The notes beneath the pieces were generated by a model. That model was not told the DNA's origin, made no database searches, and saw nothing but the letters and a program-made list of their open reading frames with translations. A stretch of DNA of 64,000 nucleotides from Mangifera indica (Eukaryota > Streptophyta > Magnoliopsida > Sapindales > Anacardiaceae): positions 9,858,001-9,922,000 of the forward strand of contig NC_058153.1 in the NCBI RefSeq assembly GCF_011075055.1. The letters are read 5' to 3'. Shown here piece by piece: positions 23,400 through 35,924 of this stretch. The first letter of the stretch is position 1; the number at the start of each line of letters is the position of its first letter. The position numbers and the translations under genes were made by a program.

Positions 23400-24130
23400 A
23401 AGACATGTTGGCCTAAATGAGAAGAAACAATTAGGGTATAATTAGTTTCTCTAGCAAAACGTCAAGTGTTTAGGCTTGTAGTTCCAACACCTCAAGACAT
23501 ACAATCCGTTGGACATAAATGGGTATTTGTGAGAAAAAGAAATGAGAAAAATGAAATTGCTAGATATAAAGCTAGACTTGTAACATAAGGCTTTTCCCAA
23601 AGGCCGAGTATAGACTTTGATGAAATATATGCACCTGTGATTGATGTAGTTACTGTTTATTTGTATGGAAACTTAAATACTGAAATTTATATAAAACTTC
23701 TTGAAGGATATAAATTACTTGAAGCAAAAGGGGTCAATTCAAGAGGCATATACTCAATTAAATTACAAAGATCATTGTACGAATTAAAACAATTCAAATG
23801 AAGGTAATGTAATCGTCTCAGTGAATATTTGAAAAAAATGGCTATGTAAATGACCTTATATACCCATGTGTCTATATAAAAATGTCAAAAATTGATAACA
23901 TGAATTTAATTGAGACTCTTGAAAAGCTCTTAAAAACGATTAAATATCTGAAAAAAGAATTTGAAATAAAAGATTTGGTCTTAGCCTATAGATAGAAAAC
24001 AATTCAAATAGAATACTTATCCATCAATCAACGTATATTCAAAAATTATTAAAACACTTTAATATGGATAAGGTTTATCCTTTGAGCATCTCAATGGTTG
24101 TTCGGTCTCTTGATCTAAAAAAAAACCTAT
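23400..24130 (+). pseudogene. Copia C reverse-transcriptase remnant lacking the YVDD box
   Basis: The fingers region is readable: GHKWVFVRKRNEKNEIARYK and FSQRPSIDFDEIYAPVIDVV. The palm continues with LIKL..RSLYELKQFK-like text. Where the catalytic Y-x-D-D box should be (about 23880-23910) the frame jumps from KMSK to IDNMNLIETLEKLLKTIKYL, so a segment of roughly 15-20 codons that includes the YVDD box is missing. Downstream, KKEFEIKDLVL and the thumb follow. The enzyme cannot have been active after this deletion. Confidence 0.8.
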
Positions 24131-24890
24131 TTCATTCTAAAGAAAAAGATGAAAAGATGCTCAGTCCTGAAGTATCGTATCTTAATGCCATTGGAGTCTT
24201 ATTATATTTGGCTTAATGCATTAGACCAGACATATCCTTCTTAGTTAATTTATTGGCTCGATTTAGCTTCACATCGACCTATCGCCACTAAAATGGAATC
24301 AAATATATACTTCGTTACCTCTGTGGAACTAGAGATTTGAGATTATTCTATTTTGTCAAATCCCTTAAAAATCTTAATTTGGTTAGACATACAGATGTTG
24401 GTTATCTTTTCGACCCTATAAAGCTAGTTCACAGATGGGATATGTTTTTACTTATAATAATACAACAATATTATGGCGCTCCACCAAACAAACCTTGGTT
24501 GCAACATTGTCAAATCATTCAGAGATTTTAGCTCTCTATGAAGCCAGCCAAGAATGCATATGGTTATGGTCTGTCATCTGTCATATCCGAAATACATGTA
24601 GTTTTCCTTCTACAACAGACACTTTTTTAACATTATATGAAGACAATGCAACATATATTGTCCAAATTAGAGGTGGATACATCAAAGAAGATATAACCAA
24701 ACATATCTCACTGAAGTTCTTTTACACTCATGAGCTTGAGCAGAGTAGAAAGATTGTGTCAAACAAATAAGCTCCAGTGAGAATCTTGCAGACTTGTTCA
24801 CTAAGACACTATCGATATCAACATTTGAGAAGTTAATATATAACATTGATATGCGGTGGCTCAATAAACAACTAAATTAATCTCACTATA
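24130..24890 (+). pseudogene. Copia C RNase H remnant
   Basis: The frame 24435-24770 reads TNNTTILWRS-like text (YNNTTILWRSTKQTLVATLS), then NHSEILALYEASQECIWLWS and YEDNATYIVQIRGGYIKEDI, the Copia RNase H domain with its E and D positions. It ends in the usual KHISLKFFYTHEL stretch. Single stops upstream separate it from the reverse transcriptase. Confidence 0.85.
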
Positions 24891-25143
24891 AAAAGGGGGA
24901 GTATTCATCAGATAAATTTTTGAAGTTTATCACATATTTAACAAAATGTGCACTGTACTTTTTTTCCCTTCACTAGATTTTGTCCCACTGAATTTTTTTA
25001 GTAAGGTTTTTAATAAGGCAGTTTAAACATATCCAACGCCAACTTATAAGACATTAAATAATTATGTTTATTTATTTTGGTTTTTATCCTATTGGGTTTT
25101 TTCTTAACAAAGTTAATATAATTATCTGTAAGTGATAAAAATT

Positions 25144-25153
25144 CAAAGAAGAG
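25144..25153 (+). other. Polypurine tract of Copia C
   Basis: CAAAGAAGAG abuts the 3' LTR. A second purine run, AAAAAGGGGGAG at about 24891-24902, is 250 bases upstream. The stretch between them (TCCCACTGAATTTTTTTAGT, AAGGTTTTTAATAAGGC) is a conserved 3' non-coding feature of this kind of Copia element. Confidence 0.6.
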
Positions 25154-25432
25154 TGTTATATACAATGAATTTCTCCACCACATGAAAAACTTTGGCTAAA
25201 AAGTAATGTAAACACATTAAATGCATTGCATATTAACTTTAGAAAATATAGTCATTTTTCTTGATTTGTTGGGGAGGCAAGAATGCCTATAAATACCCGC
25301 CCTCCCTTTGTATGTTGAACATCCGGAAAAATCAATCACTCACTTTCTTTTGCTTTTATTTCTGTCTTGTTCAATTATAAATCTCTCTCAAATCTTCTTC
25401 CTCAAATATTTATTTCTATTATATTTATAATA
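25154..25432 (+). repeat. 3' LTR of Copia C
   Basis: 279 bp, TGTTATATACAATGAATTTC...ATTTATAATA, followed by ATTTG. A TATA-like CCTATAAATACCCG lies at about 25288-25301, the likely LTR promoter. Confidence 0.92.
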
Positions 25433-25437
25433 ATTTG

Positions 25438-25898
25438 GATATTATGCAGATTTTTATATTATATAGCCTTATATGGTTAATACAATCCTTTAACATATAT
25501 TTTTATGTGTAATTATTCCTTTTTGATGAAGTTTTAACATTACCAATAATTTGTAAGGATTTTTATTTAAATTATGTTGTCCTTTCCAAACATATATCAT
25601 ATCTTCCTTTGCAAATATATGACTTGCATTTTTGAATAACAACAATATTTATGTCTTGATTAGAGAATAAAGAAAAACTAAAATGAGAAGCTAATAGTAA
25701 TAAATTGGTGTCTTATATACAGACATAACATTGCAAAATATTTATGACATGTTTAATACAAAGCTTTATAATAGTCAAAGAACAAAAATATATTTGAAAT
25801 ACAATAAGTATTTTCCCCCAAAAATGCAAAATTTAATTTCATATCAAATTTAATAGTAATAAACAATATTATTATAATTATATTTCATAAATATTTAA
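25438..25898. other. AT-rich spacer, 3' flank of the kinase gene
   Basis: No coding signal. It should hold the 3' UTR and poly(A) site of the kinase on the minus strand, but no single signal can be chosen among the many AATAAA-like words. Confidence 0.5.
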
Positions 25899-27970
25899 TT
25901 ATTTATGTGTTTTCCGATCTTTGTGTGGATCTTGCATTGTTGGAATCTCCAAGGCTCCGAAAACTCCATAAGTACTTTCATCACGATCCTCAGGACCAAT
26001 ATCTTCGTCGCTAGTTTGATCCATAGCCAGCAATTCTTCCTTGTATTTAACACTTTCGATTCTCATCTGCATCACTTTGCCACGAGGATCATACCCTTCA
26101 AGCATATTCACAACTTCCTTCATGTTTGGCCGCTTCTCGGGCTCCGACTGCACACACAGGGCTGCAACATTAATGGCTTGTATCAACTGGTTTTCATCGA
26201 AGTTTCCTCGGAGCTTTGGATCAACAAGGTCCCTGAATCTTCCTTTTAGAATGAGGGGCTCTGCCCATTCTGTTATGGTTCTTTTGACTCCTCCAGGGAG
26301 CTTTTCGATTGGTTTTCTTCCTGTCAGGATTTCTAGAAGAAGAATTCCGAAGCTGTAAACGTCGCAACTCTCGGAAACTTTGCCCCACATGGCGTATTCT
26401 GGTGCTAGGTAGCCTAATGTGCCCTTCACTCTGGTGGTCATATGGCTGACGCCTTCAGGAATCAGCTTTGCGAATCCAAAATCTGCAACCAGTGGTTCGA
26501 AATCAGAATCCAGGAGAACGTTGCTGGCTTTTATATCTCTGTGAATGATGTGGGGAGTCACCTCGTGGTGCAAATACCTGATAACAAAAAATTAATAACA
26601 GTGAAAATTAGATGAATGATTTGATTGATTTAACAGGGGTTGTGTAATGAATCTTACAGGAGGCCTTCAGCGGAGCCAAGCACGATTTTCATCCTTCTTT
26701 TCCAATCTAATCGAACCTCTTTGGCAAATTGACCATGGAGATGAGAGAGCAAGCTGAGATTAGGCATGTAATCGTAAACAATGAGGCGTTGATCAGTCCC
26801 AGCAAAGTAGCCTCTTAGACCCAACAAATTCTTGTGCCTAACCCTTCCCAGAACTTCAACTTCCACCGCAAATTCCATCTCGGCTTTTGAATTCATAGCT
26901 TTCAATTTCTTCACTGCAATCTGCATTGAAGAATGGTAGAATTGTTAATATTAGTGCGTTATGGAAGAAGCTACTGTAGTCGAATCTATTTTCTATCATG
27001 TTAACTTGTTTGTAGGTTTCATTTACGTTAGTGCCTAGAAAGAATTATATAAACTTGAGTCAAGAAGTTGTTAAGACAGTCATCAGTTCCAGGCTGTCAC
27101 ATATCTTTTAAATACTAAAGGTGGATCCCATCCTATATAGTCTAGTTCGGCCAAGCCGATTTTGAGTACAAGATTAGAGTTTGGTTTGAGATCAATTCAT
27201 TCATTTATTTGATATTACTATTTATCTCTTTGATAATATTATTTATTTTTCTGATAATACTATTTATTCTATCAGTAATCTTTTGATAATACTATTCATT
27301 AGTTCAATCATAGCTTAAATCAACCTAAACCTAGTTTGGGCGGATCCAATGCATAGTCTCAATAGTTGTTTAAAATGCAAATCCTCTCCGACATTTGTAA
27401 AGAAAAATGACGAACCAAAATATGGTGAACCAAAAAATGAACCCAAGAAAAGTAAATACAAAATCAAGAAAAGAAATCAATGACAGCAGAGTCATTGTCA
27501 AATTCCTCCCTTTTTTTTTTAACTTATCCTCTACTCCCAATCAAACAGCAGGGACAAAAACTGCAGATCTGAGCATCATTTACAAATTGTGATGTTTTCA
27601 AATCTCTCGATTCTTAAAAAAAAAAAAAAGTAAAGTGAATAATCTATGATGAGTTCATTGATTAATTACCTGAAGCCCATCAGAAGTTTTTCCCCAGTAA
27701 ACACTGCCAAAACCACCTTCTCCAAGCTTGTTATCTTCACTAAAGCCATTAGTAGCGGTATGCAACTCCTTGTAAGAAAATATCCTCCATGTAGCATTAT
27801 TTGCTGCAGTAATTGTCGTTATCCTGCAACATATATATTCACACCAATTGAAGATAGACAAAATTTAGCTAAATTTAGAGCAAAATTTAGACAAGATTTC
27901 CAGGTTTAGCTCTACGCGCTTACCCCTCTTCAAGCTTCTCTGAACCACAGCAACTGGAGGCTGATCCCAT
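25899..27970 (-). CDS. PTI1-like receptor-like cytoplasmic kinase
   Basis: A protein kinase of the plant RLK/Pelle superfamily without ectodomain, closest by eye to PTI1-like kinase At3g15890. Four exons on the minus strand: 27924-27970, 27670-27823, 26658-26920 and 25899-26577, with GT..AG introns of 100, 749 and 80 bp, giving 380 residues. The start [12 protein letters not shown] has Gly2 for myristoylation and Cys7-Cys8 for palmitoylation, so plasma-membrane anchoring is inferred. Visible kinase parts: Gly loop GEGGFGSV (50-57), Lys71 in IAVKKLK, Glu87 in helix C, HRDIKASN (167-174, an RD kinase), DFG (187-189), APE (213-215), DVYSFG (227-232). A tail of about 70 residues with an acidic [15 protein letters not shown] stretch follows the domain. 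All catalytic residues are present and every splice joins in frame. Family members act as Ser/Thr kinases in signalling; the substrate is unknown. Confidence 0.93.
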
Positions 27971-28148
27971 AGTATTGCACTACAGGATGGTTTTCAAAAT
28001 CCTGTTCAGGTTTCTGGCTGAAGTTTCTTCTTTTAAACTAGAGTACTAATGTTACAGTCCTTTTCATACGTAGTCCCAAGCCGCCCTTGGCCGGCTTTAG
28101 TTTGGTGGAACCTTTGGCAAAATTGAACTGAGGGGAAAGTATTGAAAT

Positions 28149-28165
28149 TAATATAAATATATATG
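28149..28165 (-). promoter_or_regulatory. Possible TATA region of the kinase gene
   Basis: The minus strand reads ATATATTTATATTAA about 185 bases before the ATG. In such AT-rich DNA this is only suggestive. Confidence 0.25.
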
Positions 28166-28449
28166 TTAATGATTTCGGTATTAATATAAGAGCAATAGCT
28201 ATGTATTAACGAACAGAGTACCAATAGATTAACATATAATATTACTCCCAAAATCGATGATCGATCATATAATACTAGTGTCATTTAATGAGTTTGGCTA
28301 AGAAGGCTTCAAATAATTACGGATGATGTTAAAATAGAAAACTTATTATTGGTGGTTAATAAAATAAGAAATAAATACATGCTATGGTTGATAGTTTTGA
28401 AACTAAATGGTTATGCTTGGAATTGCTGTAAAAACCCAAAGAATAAGAA

Positions 28450-29371
28450 GAGCAAAGGACTATGTCCCATCCATGTTATAGTCTAATCTCAAAATCTCCC
28501 CCACAACAGTTCAAAAACCCAAATACTCATCTATGGTCTAACTTTTGTTAGAATTTTCTATTTGAAGTAAAGATAAAACTGTTATGTTACCACTAAACCC
28601 TAAAACTCTAAAATTTATATTATTTTTCCCTTTTAGTTTAGAAAATTAACAGTTTTTCCTATAATTAAATTTTGAAAAATTGCTCCCCCTGCCAAGGGTT
28701 TCAATTTTTTTGGTGGTTTAATGAAATCCAGTGGCCAAGAGAATCTGGCCACCATGGAGAAGATGGATCGACGAAGGATTTGGTGGCAAAGAAGCATCCT
28801 TCGTTGATCTTCTGGATGATCATTGTCATCTAGATTTGGATGATAAAGCGTCATCCAGAAGCGTCGATGCTTCTGGACGATGATACGTAGTCTAGAATCA
28901 TCAATGCTTCCGGACAATGATGCATAGTTCAAAAGCGTCAACGAAGGACACTTCTAGATGACAATGATCCTAGAGCCATCGGATTCCCTTAAATCATCTT
29001 CGGTCTCATCTAGAATCGTCAATCTTTGGTCTCATATGAAAATCAAGTGTCAATCTCTAGTCCTAGATGCTCCTTCGTTGATGCTTCTTCACCACAGTGG
29101 TTGAATTCCGTTGAGCCACCAAAAAAATTGAAACCCTAAGGGGGAGAATGCAGTTTTTCAAAGTTTCACTATAGGGAAAAATTGTTAGTTTCTTTAACTA
29201 GGAAAGAAAATATTATAAATTTTTTAAGTTTTAGAGTTTAGTAGTAAAATGATTATTTTATCTTTGTCTCTAATAGAAGTTAGTTTATGGGTGAATATTT
29301 GGGTTTTTGAACTATCACGGGTACGATTTTGAGTTTAGGCTTAAACTTGGGTGGGAAATAGTGGTTTGCCT
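28450..29371. mobile_element. MULE-type MITE with long inverted repeats
   Basis: A 922-bp non-coding element. The duplication GAATAAGAA (9 bp, exact) lies at 28441-28449 and 29372-29380. The ends GAGCAAAGGACTATGTCCCA and (reverse strand) AGGCAAACCACTATTTCCCA start inverted repeats of about 270 bp; inside them, GTTCAAAAACCCAAATA and CCCTAAAACTCT-like words match. The centre has clustered CGAAGGA, GCTTCTGGA and CGATGATACG words, some repeated. A 9-bp duplication and long inverted ends point to the Mutator superfamily. No transposase. Confidence 0.85.
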
Positions 29372-29380
29372 GAATAAGAA

Positions 29381-32300
29381 TTTACTTCATTTTCATTCAA
29401 TCAAGAATGAGAATTAAGAAGTTGGAAAGTTCTGAATTAATCATATACATTTTAATAACTCAAATTGCCCCTAAAAAATATAAAAAGGAAAAACAAGTTA
29501 AGAACTCATAGTATTAGGTAGCTAGACAGATTATGCTTAGCTGCTAATCAATCTTTAACATTTTGCCATTTGGCTGTTGCAAATTAGTCAAGAGTCAATA
29601 CCTTAGAATTCGATAGGTTTACTTGGAGTTAGATCATGATAATGTGTACAATTAATTAATTATACATATATATGAATAATGGAAAAATAAATAAATAAAT
29701 TGAATATTAATGTCTATCAAACTCAGGGAACATCTTCAGTTTACAATGAGACAATTGTGTTTCCATAGATCTCTTTAATTGTTTAGTCTCATCAGTCGTT
29801 AACAGGTTTTATTCGTAATTTCTTCTGGGTTTTAACTTAAGTTTCTCCTAATTAACTTTCATATATTTGACTTGTTGGTAAACCAAAATTAGCTCTAGTA
29901 CAAATTTAATTACTTGTAATACATATGTATCATTTTCTGCAAATCTTGCAGTTGGACCAGAATTAATTCACATACATCAGTCATAGCGATAATTTATTGC
30001 CAATCATCAAAAAAAGTTATAATCTATTTGATTTATTTTTTAAAACATGAACTGTACTACTAGTAGTTCTGACTTTTAACTTTCTACGTTGGTTCGAATG
30101 AAATATATTATATATATACACACACACACATACACAGAAATTTTCTTTTGTTTTTTGTTGTGTGATGTTGATTTAAGATTTGATATTAACTAAATATTAG
30201 AAAATTTCTTTATGAAAAGGTCTCATAAATTGGACTCCATTTGTCAATACCATAATTAACAAACCAATAATCCAACAGTAACAATCCAACAATTGTAAAA
30301 ACCAATTAAATGGTTGCTGACTTTCCAGTTTATTCTACAAAATATTCTATTAAACTTCAAAGCACAATGCATGTTAAAATTTTGGGAGATGATGATGCAA
30401 AATTGGCCACCCTTGTTCCCCATTTTAATATCCATGATTCTCTTCCAATTTGCAAAAGGACATTTCAAATGATCTCCAAAAGTTTCTTCGGTCCATTAGA
30501 GAAGAAATGCATTTGAATTTTATTTGTAAATGTCAAATAAAAAAATGTTGCAATAATATTCAAGTTGGTCTGGCTTCACATAACCTTAAATATAATATAA
30601 TTTTCAATTAAGCCTCTTGTCATTTTCATTGACTACTGAATTGCACCTGGGTTTTGCGAAGTTGCAGACGTTTCCTACTTGGTACACTTGCTAAACCCAT
30701 ACGAATAGAAGGACCTAGGGAAATATGCAATATTTTATCCTTTCAATATTGAGAAGACTTTGGTATGTTAGTGTATTTTGAAAACTCACTTTATTATTGT
30801 TGATGCGCTTTTCTGTTACCAACTTATATACACAATTTAGAGTTTTACTTAAGTTTGGTTAAAGTAGCAACAATTATAATTTAAATAGACTTTAATATTT
30901 ACTGCCTTGTAATATGAATGATATAAAATAAACTGAAATAGTAAGAGTTAATATTTTTAACGTGGTTTGACTTTATGATCAAAATACTCATGTCTATTAT
31001 ATAGTTATATAGTTGAGATGTACTTTGTAGAGAATGATTACAATAAACAACATTTGTATAGGAGTGTTTAATCTCTGATTTTTTTTTCATGATGATTCTC
31101 TTTTGGGTAGTCCTTTATATTTGTAGGACTAGTAATGAGAAATAACACAATTTGCAATAAATAGGGGGTTTCTAATAATTTACTATTATTTAGTTTAACT
31201 AAAAGAAAATATTTATAATATAATAAACATCTTGATTGGAATGATGAAAATAGTTTATGTTTGCTACTACGGATATTACATAGAAAAATCTTTTTAAAAG
31301 ATTTTGAATAGATTTTTTGTTAAGCAAGAGTGTTCTCACTGTCTTGAGTTGGCAAATCTACTTGGCTCCTTTGTTGGACTAATATTGGATATGAATGAGC
31401 TAAAGTGCTGCCTATTTCCAGTGTTGATGACTTGGATATCCAAAGAGAAGCTTCTTAGAAAATATTGTATACTAATTATTATTTTGTAAGTGATAAAGAG
31501 GTTACTTTGAGGCATTATAGAAACAAAAAGAAAATAGATTCAATCATCAGGATTTCACAACTCACTAGAACAAAATAAACATTTTGTGGCTTTTACTAGC
31601 ATTAGTAAATGTATAATTATTCTAAGCTAAACGATGATGGTCAAAGATCATTTATTGTTGTTATCTTTTAGGATTGATTCATTCGAATATTAATTTCAAA
31701 ATTAAGCAAAGATTATATCAAATTATAACAAAATACATAGAAACAAGAAAAAAAAAAGAATAATAGAGAAATTAAAAATCAAAACCCTATATCTAAGGCA
31801 AAGACAATCTCGTGTCAAATCTATTATAATAATATAAAAATATAACTTACAATGCTAAAAACCTTCAACCTATGTATACAGAAGATAAACTGTTTTAAAA
31901 TTAAGTATCACTAAATACTTAACACACAGAGTTGACTAATCTCATACTAAATTGAAGAAAACCATTTTCTTTATAAGCCAAAATCGTAGAAGAGCGTAAA
32001 CAAGAAAGTAAATGAGGCAACAGAGAGAATGAAAGAACTTTACGGAATTCCAAAGATCCAAGGTTTTTATACCTAGGTCAAATATGTACCTATAACGACC
32101 ATAATGCCCTTTAAATGAAAAAGACACTTTGACCCTTACAAAATTAACAATATTACAATACTATCCTCAATACAGTTCAAGACATAATTCACAATTTGTC
32201 TTGTAAACCCACCTTCCATAGCATCATCAAAAATAAAATTAACCCAAAACTAGGGTTTCTTTTCCCTATAATAATAGGATTGGCAAAGTAATGTTACAAT

Positions 32301-33930
32301 TTAAAATTGGCATATAAATATAAAAATAAATAATTTTTCTCTCTATTTGAAATAGTATTTTTTTTTTTAATCTAAGTGTGGCATATAGTTTTATCTTACT
32401 TGTCTCTAATAATACCAATCAAACAGGGACAAAATAATGAAAGGCTTGATGATAGAGCCAAATTAGTTATTGATTTTGAAATGGCTAAAGGAAATCCAAT
32501 TTTAGAGCTAGCAATTTTCGATAATACTCATTCATTTGACATAACATAACACACAAAATTTTGGTTATAGTTGAATTTTTTAACACAAAATCTTGAACTA
32601 ATATGAATGCTTGAAGAAATGTTGTAAGAAAATTTGATAGGACGAATTGAAGAAATTTAAAAAACAAGTTTCAATAGTAGAAAGTGACAACAAACTACCT
32701 TCATAGAAGCAATTTATGTGGTCAACTAGTTTGAGTGACTTTAACTATACAAAGGTGTCTGCAATTGTGTCTTTGAATAACCTTGTTATTGATTCTGTGT
32801 CAACTCCAACCATTTTAAGAGCAATAGAGGTGATTTTTATATATAACAACTACTACATTTTGTATATCCTTAACTCTAAAACGCCACAATTAAATTGATT
32901 GATTTAAAACTTAATTTTTTGGCCTAAAACCAGATGCAACTAAACTTTTTGTCCCATATTTTTGAAATCAATCCTTGTTAACTTGTTATTTTTACTAGGT
33001 AGTTGATTATGTAAGGTATCTATCAATGACATCTTTTGCTCTGGTAGAATAACCACTTATCTTGATTTCCATAAAAAAAGATAATCAATACTAATAGAAC
33101 AACTCCACAATCTTGGTCTAAATTATGGCACGACATCTTTTCAAGATTTTAACCATGTTCACAATCATGGAACTAGCTAATGATGACAACTCATGAGGAA
33201 GAATGTTTGTGTCCTTGTTGTAAATCCTAACATATTAGATATGGTTGTATCTTCATATAGTTGTGCTTGCTTTAATTATTATTGGTTTTCATCTAAATTT
33301 TATTTTTGAGCAGTGTGAATAAGATTTAGTTATTAAGATTACTGATTTGTTTAAAGAGTTTTGGTATGTAATTTTTTGGATAATTATAAACAAGATAAAA
33401 CAGTATGTTGTGTATGTTGTTAATGATAAATAATTATGTATGTTAGTTCCAAATATAGTGTAGATTGAGATATAATCAAGATATTTTAATACAATTTTAA
33501 TTCAAATTGGATTAATGTTGAGAGTATCTGACCAAAACTATCATGTCTATCCAATTTGGTCGTTCCATTTGACTTATTTAGCAGTCAATTGAAAATGCAA
33601 GAAAACCATTCTGATTATTTGATGTTTGCATCACATAAATTTGTTATTAAATCGGTGTCTTAAAAGATGTCAGCTTCAAGCCCATAATTTGGGTTTGGGT
33701 ACTGAAGGCCTGGCCCATGTCAGGCAAAACATTCGCTGTCTACTTCCGAGTTTTAAATAAAAAAGGCCTATAAGCCCAACTTAAATTAATATACAAATCT
33801 CTTAGTAAATTTAACTTTTGGATGGAATATTAGTAAATCATAATCTCATAATTTTATTACACGATTAGAGATGATAAAAATTGAAAGAATAATATGAAAA
33901 TAGAAGGATAGTACCAAATTAATTTATATA
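29381..33930. other. 4.5 kb gene-free interval
   Basis: No gene, RNA or boundary-defined transposon seen. Short frames (for example 31304-31489 and 32716-32898) have no family resemblance. A mixed AT/AC simple repeat lies at about 30101-30140. The interval separates the kinase and its MITE from the retroelement and glucanase fragments. Confidence 0.5.
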
Positions 33931-34026
33931 TTATTCAGTTGCCACATATTGAGCAATTAACACCTTTGAAGCTACTTGTTCTCTAATGTTGTATAAATCT
34001 ATCTCTATGTGCTTGGTTTTGCCATG
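33931..34026 (-). pseudogene. Copia RNase H fragment
   Basis: A 31-codon open stretch on the minus strand, HGKTKHIEIDLYNIREQVAS followed by KVLIAQYVATE and TAA, is the end of a Copia RNase H domain and its linker. Nothing of the rest of an element or an LTR is adjacent. It lies only about 50 bases from the glucanase fragment on the opposite strand. Confidence 0.75.
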
Positions 34027-34035
34027 AAAAAAATA

Positions 34036-34310
34036 AACCCAAGCACCGTTAATGTTGCCTTTGCTTTGATTTTAATTTGTCAAGAACCCAAGCACCGTTA
34101 ATGATGAAGCTTTATCCTTATTATGTGTTCATGGAAAACAAAGGTGTTGTGCCTCTTGATAACTCGTTGTTTAAGCTGTTGAACTTGAATATAATGGATG
34201 TTGAGGTTCTAGTCACCAAAACTGGGTGGCCTTTGAAGGTGGATTCAAAGTACAAGTTTCAAATAAAAAACCATAATCAGCCTAAAATCTACAAGGTCAG
34301 TTTTAGGTAA
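34036..34310 (+). pseudogene. Glucan endo-1,3-beta-glucosidase (GH17) gene fragment
   Basis: The + strand from about 34090 reads APLMMKLYPYYVFMENKGVV and PLDNSLFKLLN, the central part of plant GH17 endo-1,3-beta-glucanases of the GPI-anchored type, whose members hydrolyse callose at the cell wall. It then passes straight to NIMDVEVLVTKTGWPLKVDS, the ..VVVxETGWPSxGD.. region that normally lies some 30-40 residues further on. The stretch between is deleted, and in ETGWP the catalytic Glu has become Lys (VTKTGWP). Upstream exon sequence and a proper start are missing, and the frame ends at 34308. A 20-base phrase, AACCCAAGCACCGTTAATG, occurs twice (about 34037 and 34085). A dead gene fragment. 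The family call is good; the member is uncertain. Confidence 0.75.
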
Positions 34311-34893
34311 AAACTAATCTTATAGGTTCTAAGTTTCGATTTTTACTTTAAGAACCGACCGGTTCCAGTATTAGTTTTGATTTCTCAAATTTTCACAAGG
34401 TATCTAGATCGCTCATCCCTAAATAGAACACAATAAATCATAAGTGTCAATGTCATATTACAAACAATTGTGGTCATCCTAATATTTTCAAAAGATAAGT
34501 AAATATAATAATTTCAAAAACTAGAAAGGGGGAAATATCCATTTGCCCCTCCAAAGTTTTAAAAATCAATTTAGATCCCTAAAATATTGTACACCATTCA
34601 ATTTGGAAGGGGTCATTGTAATATTTTAAACTCTCAAGGTGTCAAGGTGAGATCATGGTAGCGGTGAAGAAGCAGTGCCAACATAAAGGATTCTCAAATA
34701 ATTTACAAATATATTTAAAAGTTTGCATACTTTTTTAAAAGTTAAAATGTTATTTTTAAAACGTTTGAATTTAATTTGTAAAATAGTTATATTAATTTTT
34801 TTAAAATTTTATGGATGTTGAAATTACTATTTTAACCTTATATTGTTAGTTTTTTCAAATTTAAATAGAATTTGATTTGTGGTGAAAATGTGT
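34311..34893. other. Gene-free spacer left of the MULE
   Basis: AT-rich, nothing recognisable. Confidence 0.5.
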
Positions 34894-34902
34894 TGTTTAT
34901 AT

Positions 34903-35010
34903 GGGAAATTAATTAAAATAGGCAAGTATGTTGTCATTTATATGCTTTTAGGCCAACTTTTGTATCTTTTACTTTTATAAGCAAACTCATATTTTTATTC
35001 CAATAATACT
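34903..35010 (+). repeat. Left terminal inverted repeat of the KI-MULE
   Basis: GGGAAATTAATTAAAATAGG, then TGCTTTTAGGCCAAC and TACTTTTATAAGCAAACTCA, pairing with 39826-39935. Confidence 0.88.
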
Positions 35011-35924
35011 CCTTTTACACTTCACTTAACTAATCTTCTTTTCACCATTTCTATCTTCTTTTCATCATTCTTTCTTTTTTCAACACTCCGACGACAACAT
35101 ATTCCAATTGTTTTCTTTGTCATTCAACATCATCATATACCAAGTAAATTTCTTTTATATAAATAGTAACTTGTATTCAAAAAACTGTGAATCGAATAAC
35201 TTTTTTTAGGATAAAAATCAAAAGGCTTTAATGATGATTTGTGAGAGAGGTTGAATTTTTTAGTTAAACATTTACATTATTTGTACAGTCAATACCTATA
35301 CAAGTTTTAGTGCCCAAATCTAAGGAAAATGGAAATTGTTGTATTTTCTAGTAAATTATGGGTTTGCAGGGTCTGCGTTTGTGGGTTTGCGAGGTTTACA
35401 CAGTTTGTTGGGTTTGTGTTTGTGTGGTTTGCATTTTGCGTTTGAGTTTTGTTTTATGTCTTTTCTTTGAAGTTTTTGTTTTTGTTTTTGTCCGTTCTAT
35501 TTCTGAGTTACTTAATTAATTAAAATTTTGTGTCCAAAAAAATGGATAAACTAATGTATCTGTTTAGATATGGTGGATAGTGGGTTAACAGAGGTGATAA
35601 TAATTTGGAATATATTGGTGGAGTTCAGACATTTGTATCAATCAATAGAAAAATAAATTATTATGGATTCGTAGAAGCAGTGTGCTCTTGTTTGTGCATT
35701 GACTGAAGTTGCAATTTTCAAAAATTTATATGCAAATCCGAACCACCTTCAATGATATACCATAATTGTTAAAGGATGATTTTTATATTCAGATTATTAT
35801 AAGGTTATCTAGGACACATAAAAATGATCCGTTATTTCTTACAATGTTTATAAGGCCTATAGAAATTAAAACCAACATGCTATAATAGGACACTGAACCA
35901 TAGCCAAGGTTTGATCATTTGCAG

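Larger units (their letters stand above)
19279..25432 (+). mobile_element. Copia LTR retrotransposon C (degenerate, full length)
   Basis: A 6.15 kb Ty1/Copia element with direct LTRs of 287 and 279 bp, a duplication ATTTG on both sides (19274-19278 and 25433-25437; AATTTG if the LTR ends one base earlier), and Pol pieces in Copia order on the + strand. The LTRs start TGTTAT and end TATAATA, so the end is not CA. LTR divergence by eye is roughly one site in eight, intermediate between elements B and A. Integrase, reverse transcriptase and RNase H are recognisable but interrupted by stops. The leader is a tandem-repeat array. Confidence 0.93.

Noticed and set aside
25905..26358. Open frames antisense to the kinase exon
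   Set aside because: Produced by the kinase codons read backwards; no domain.
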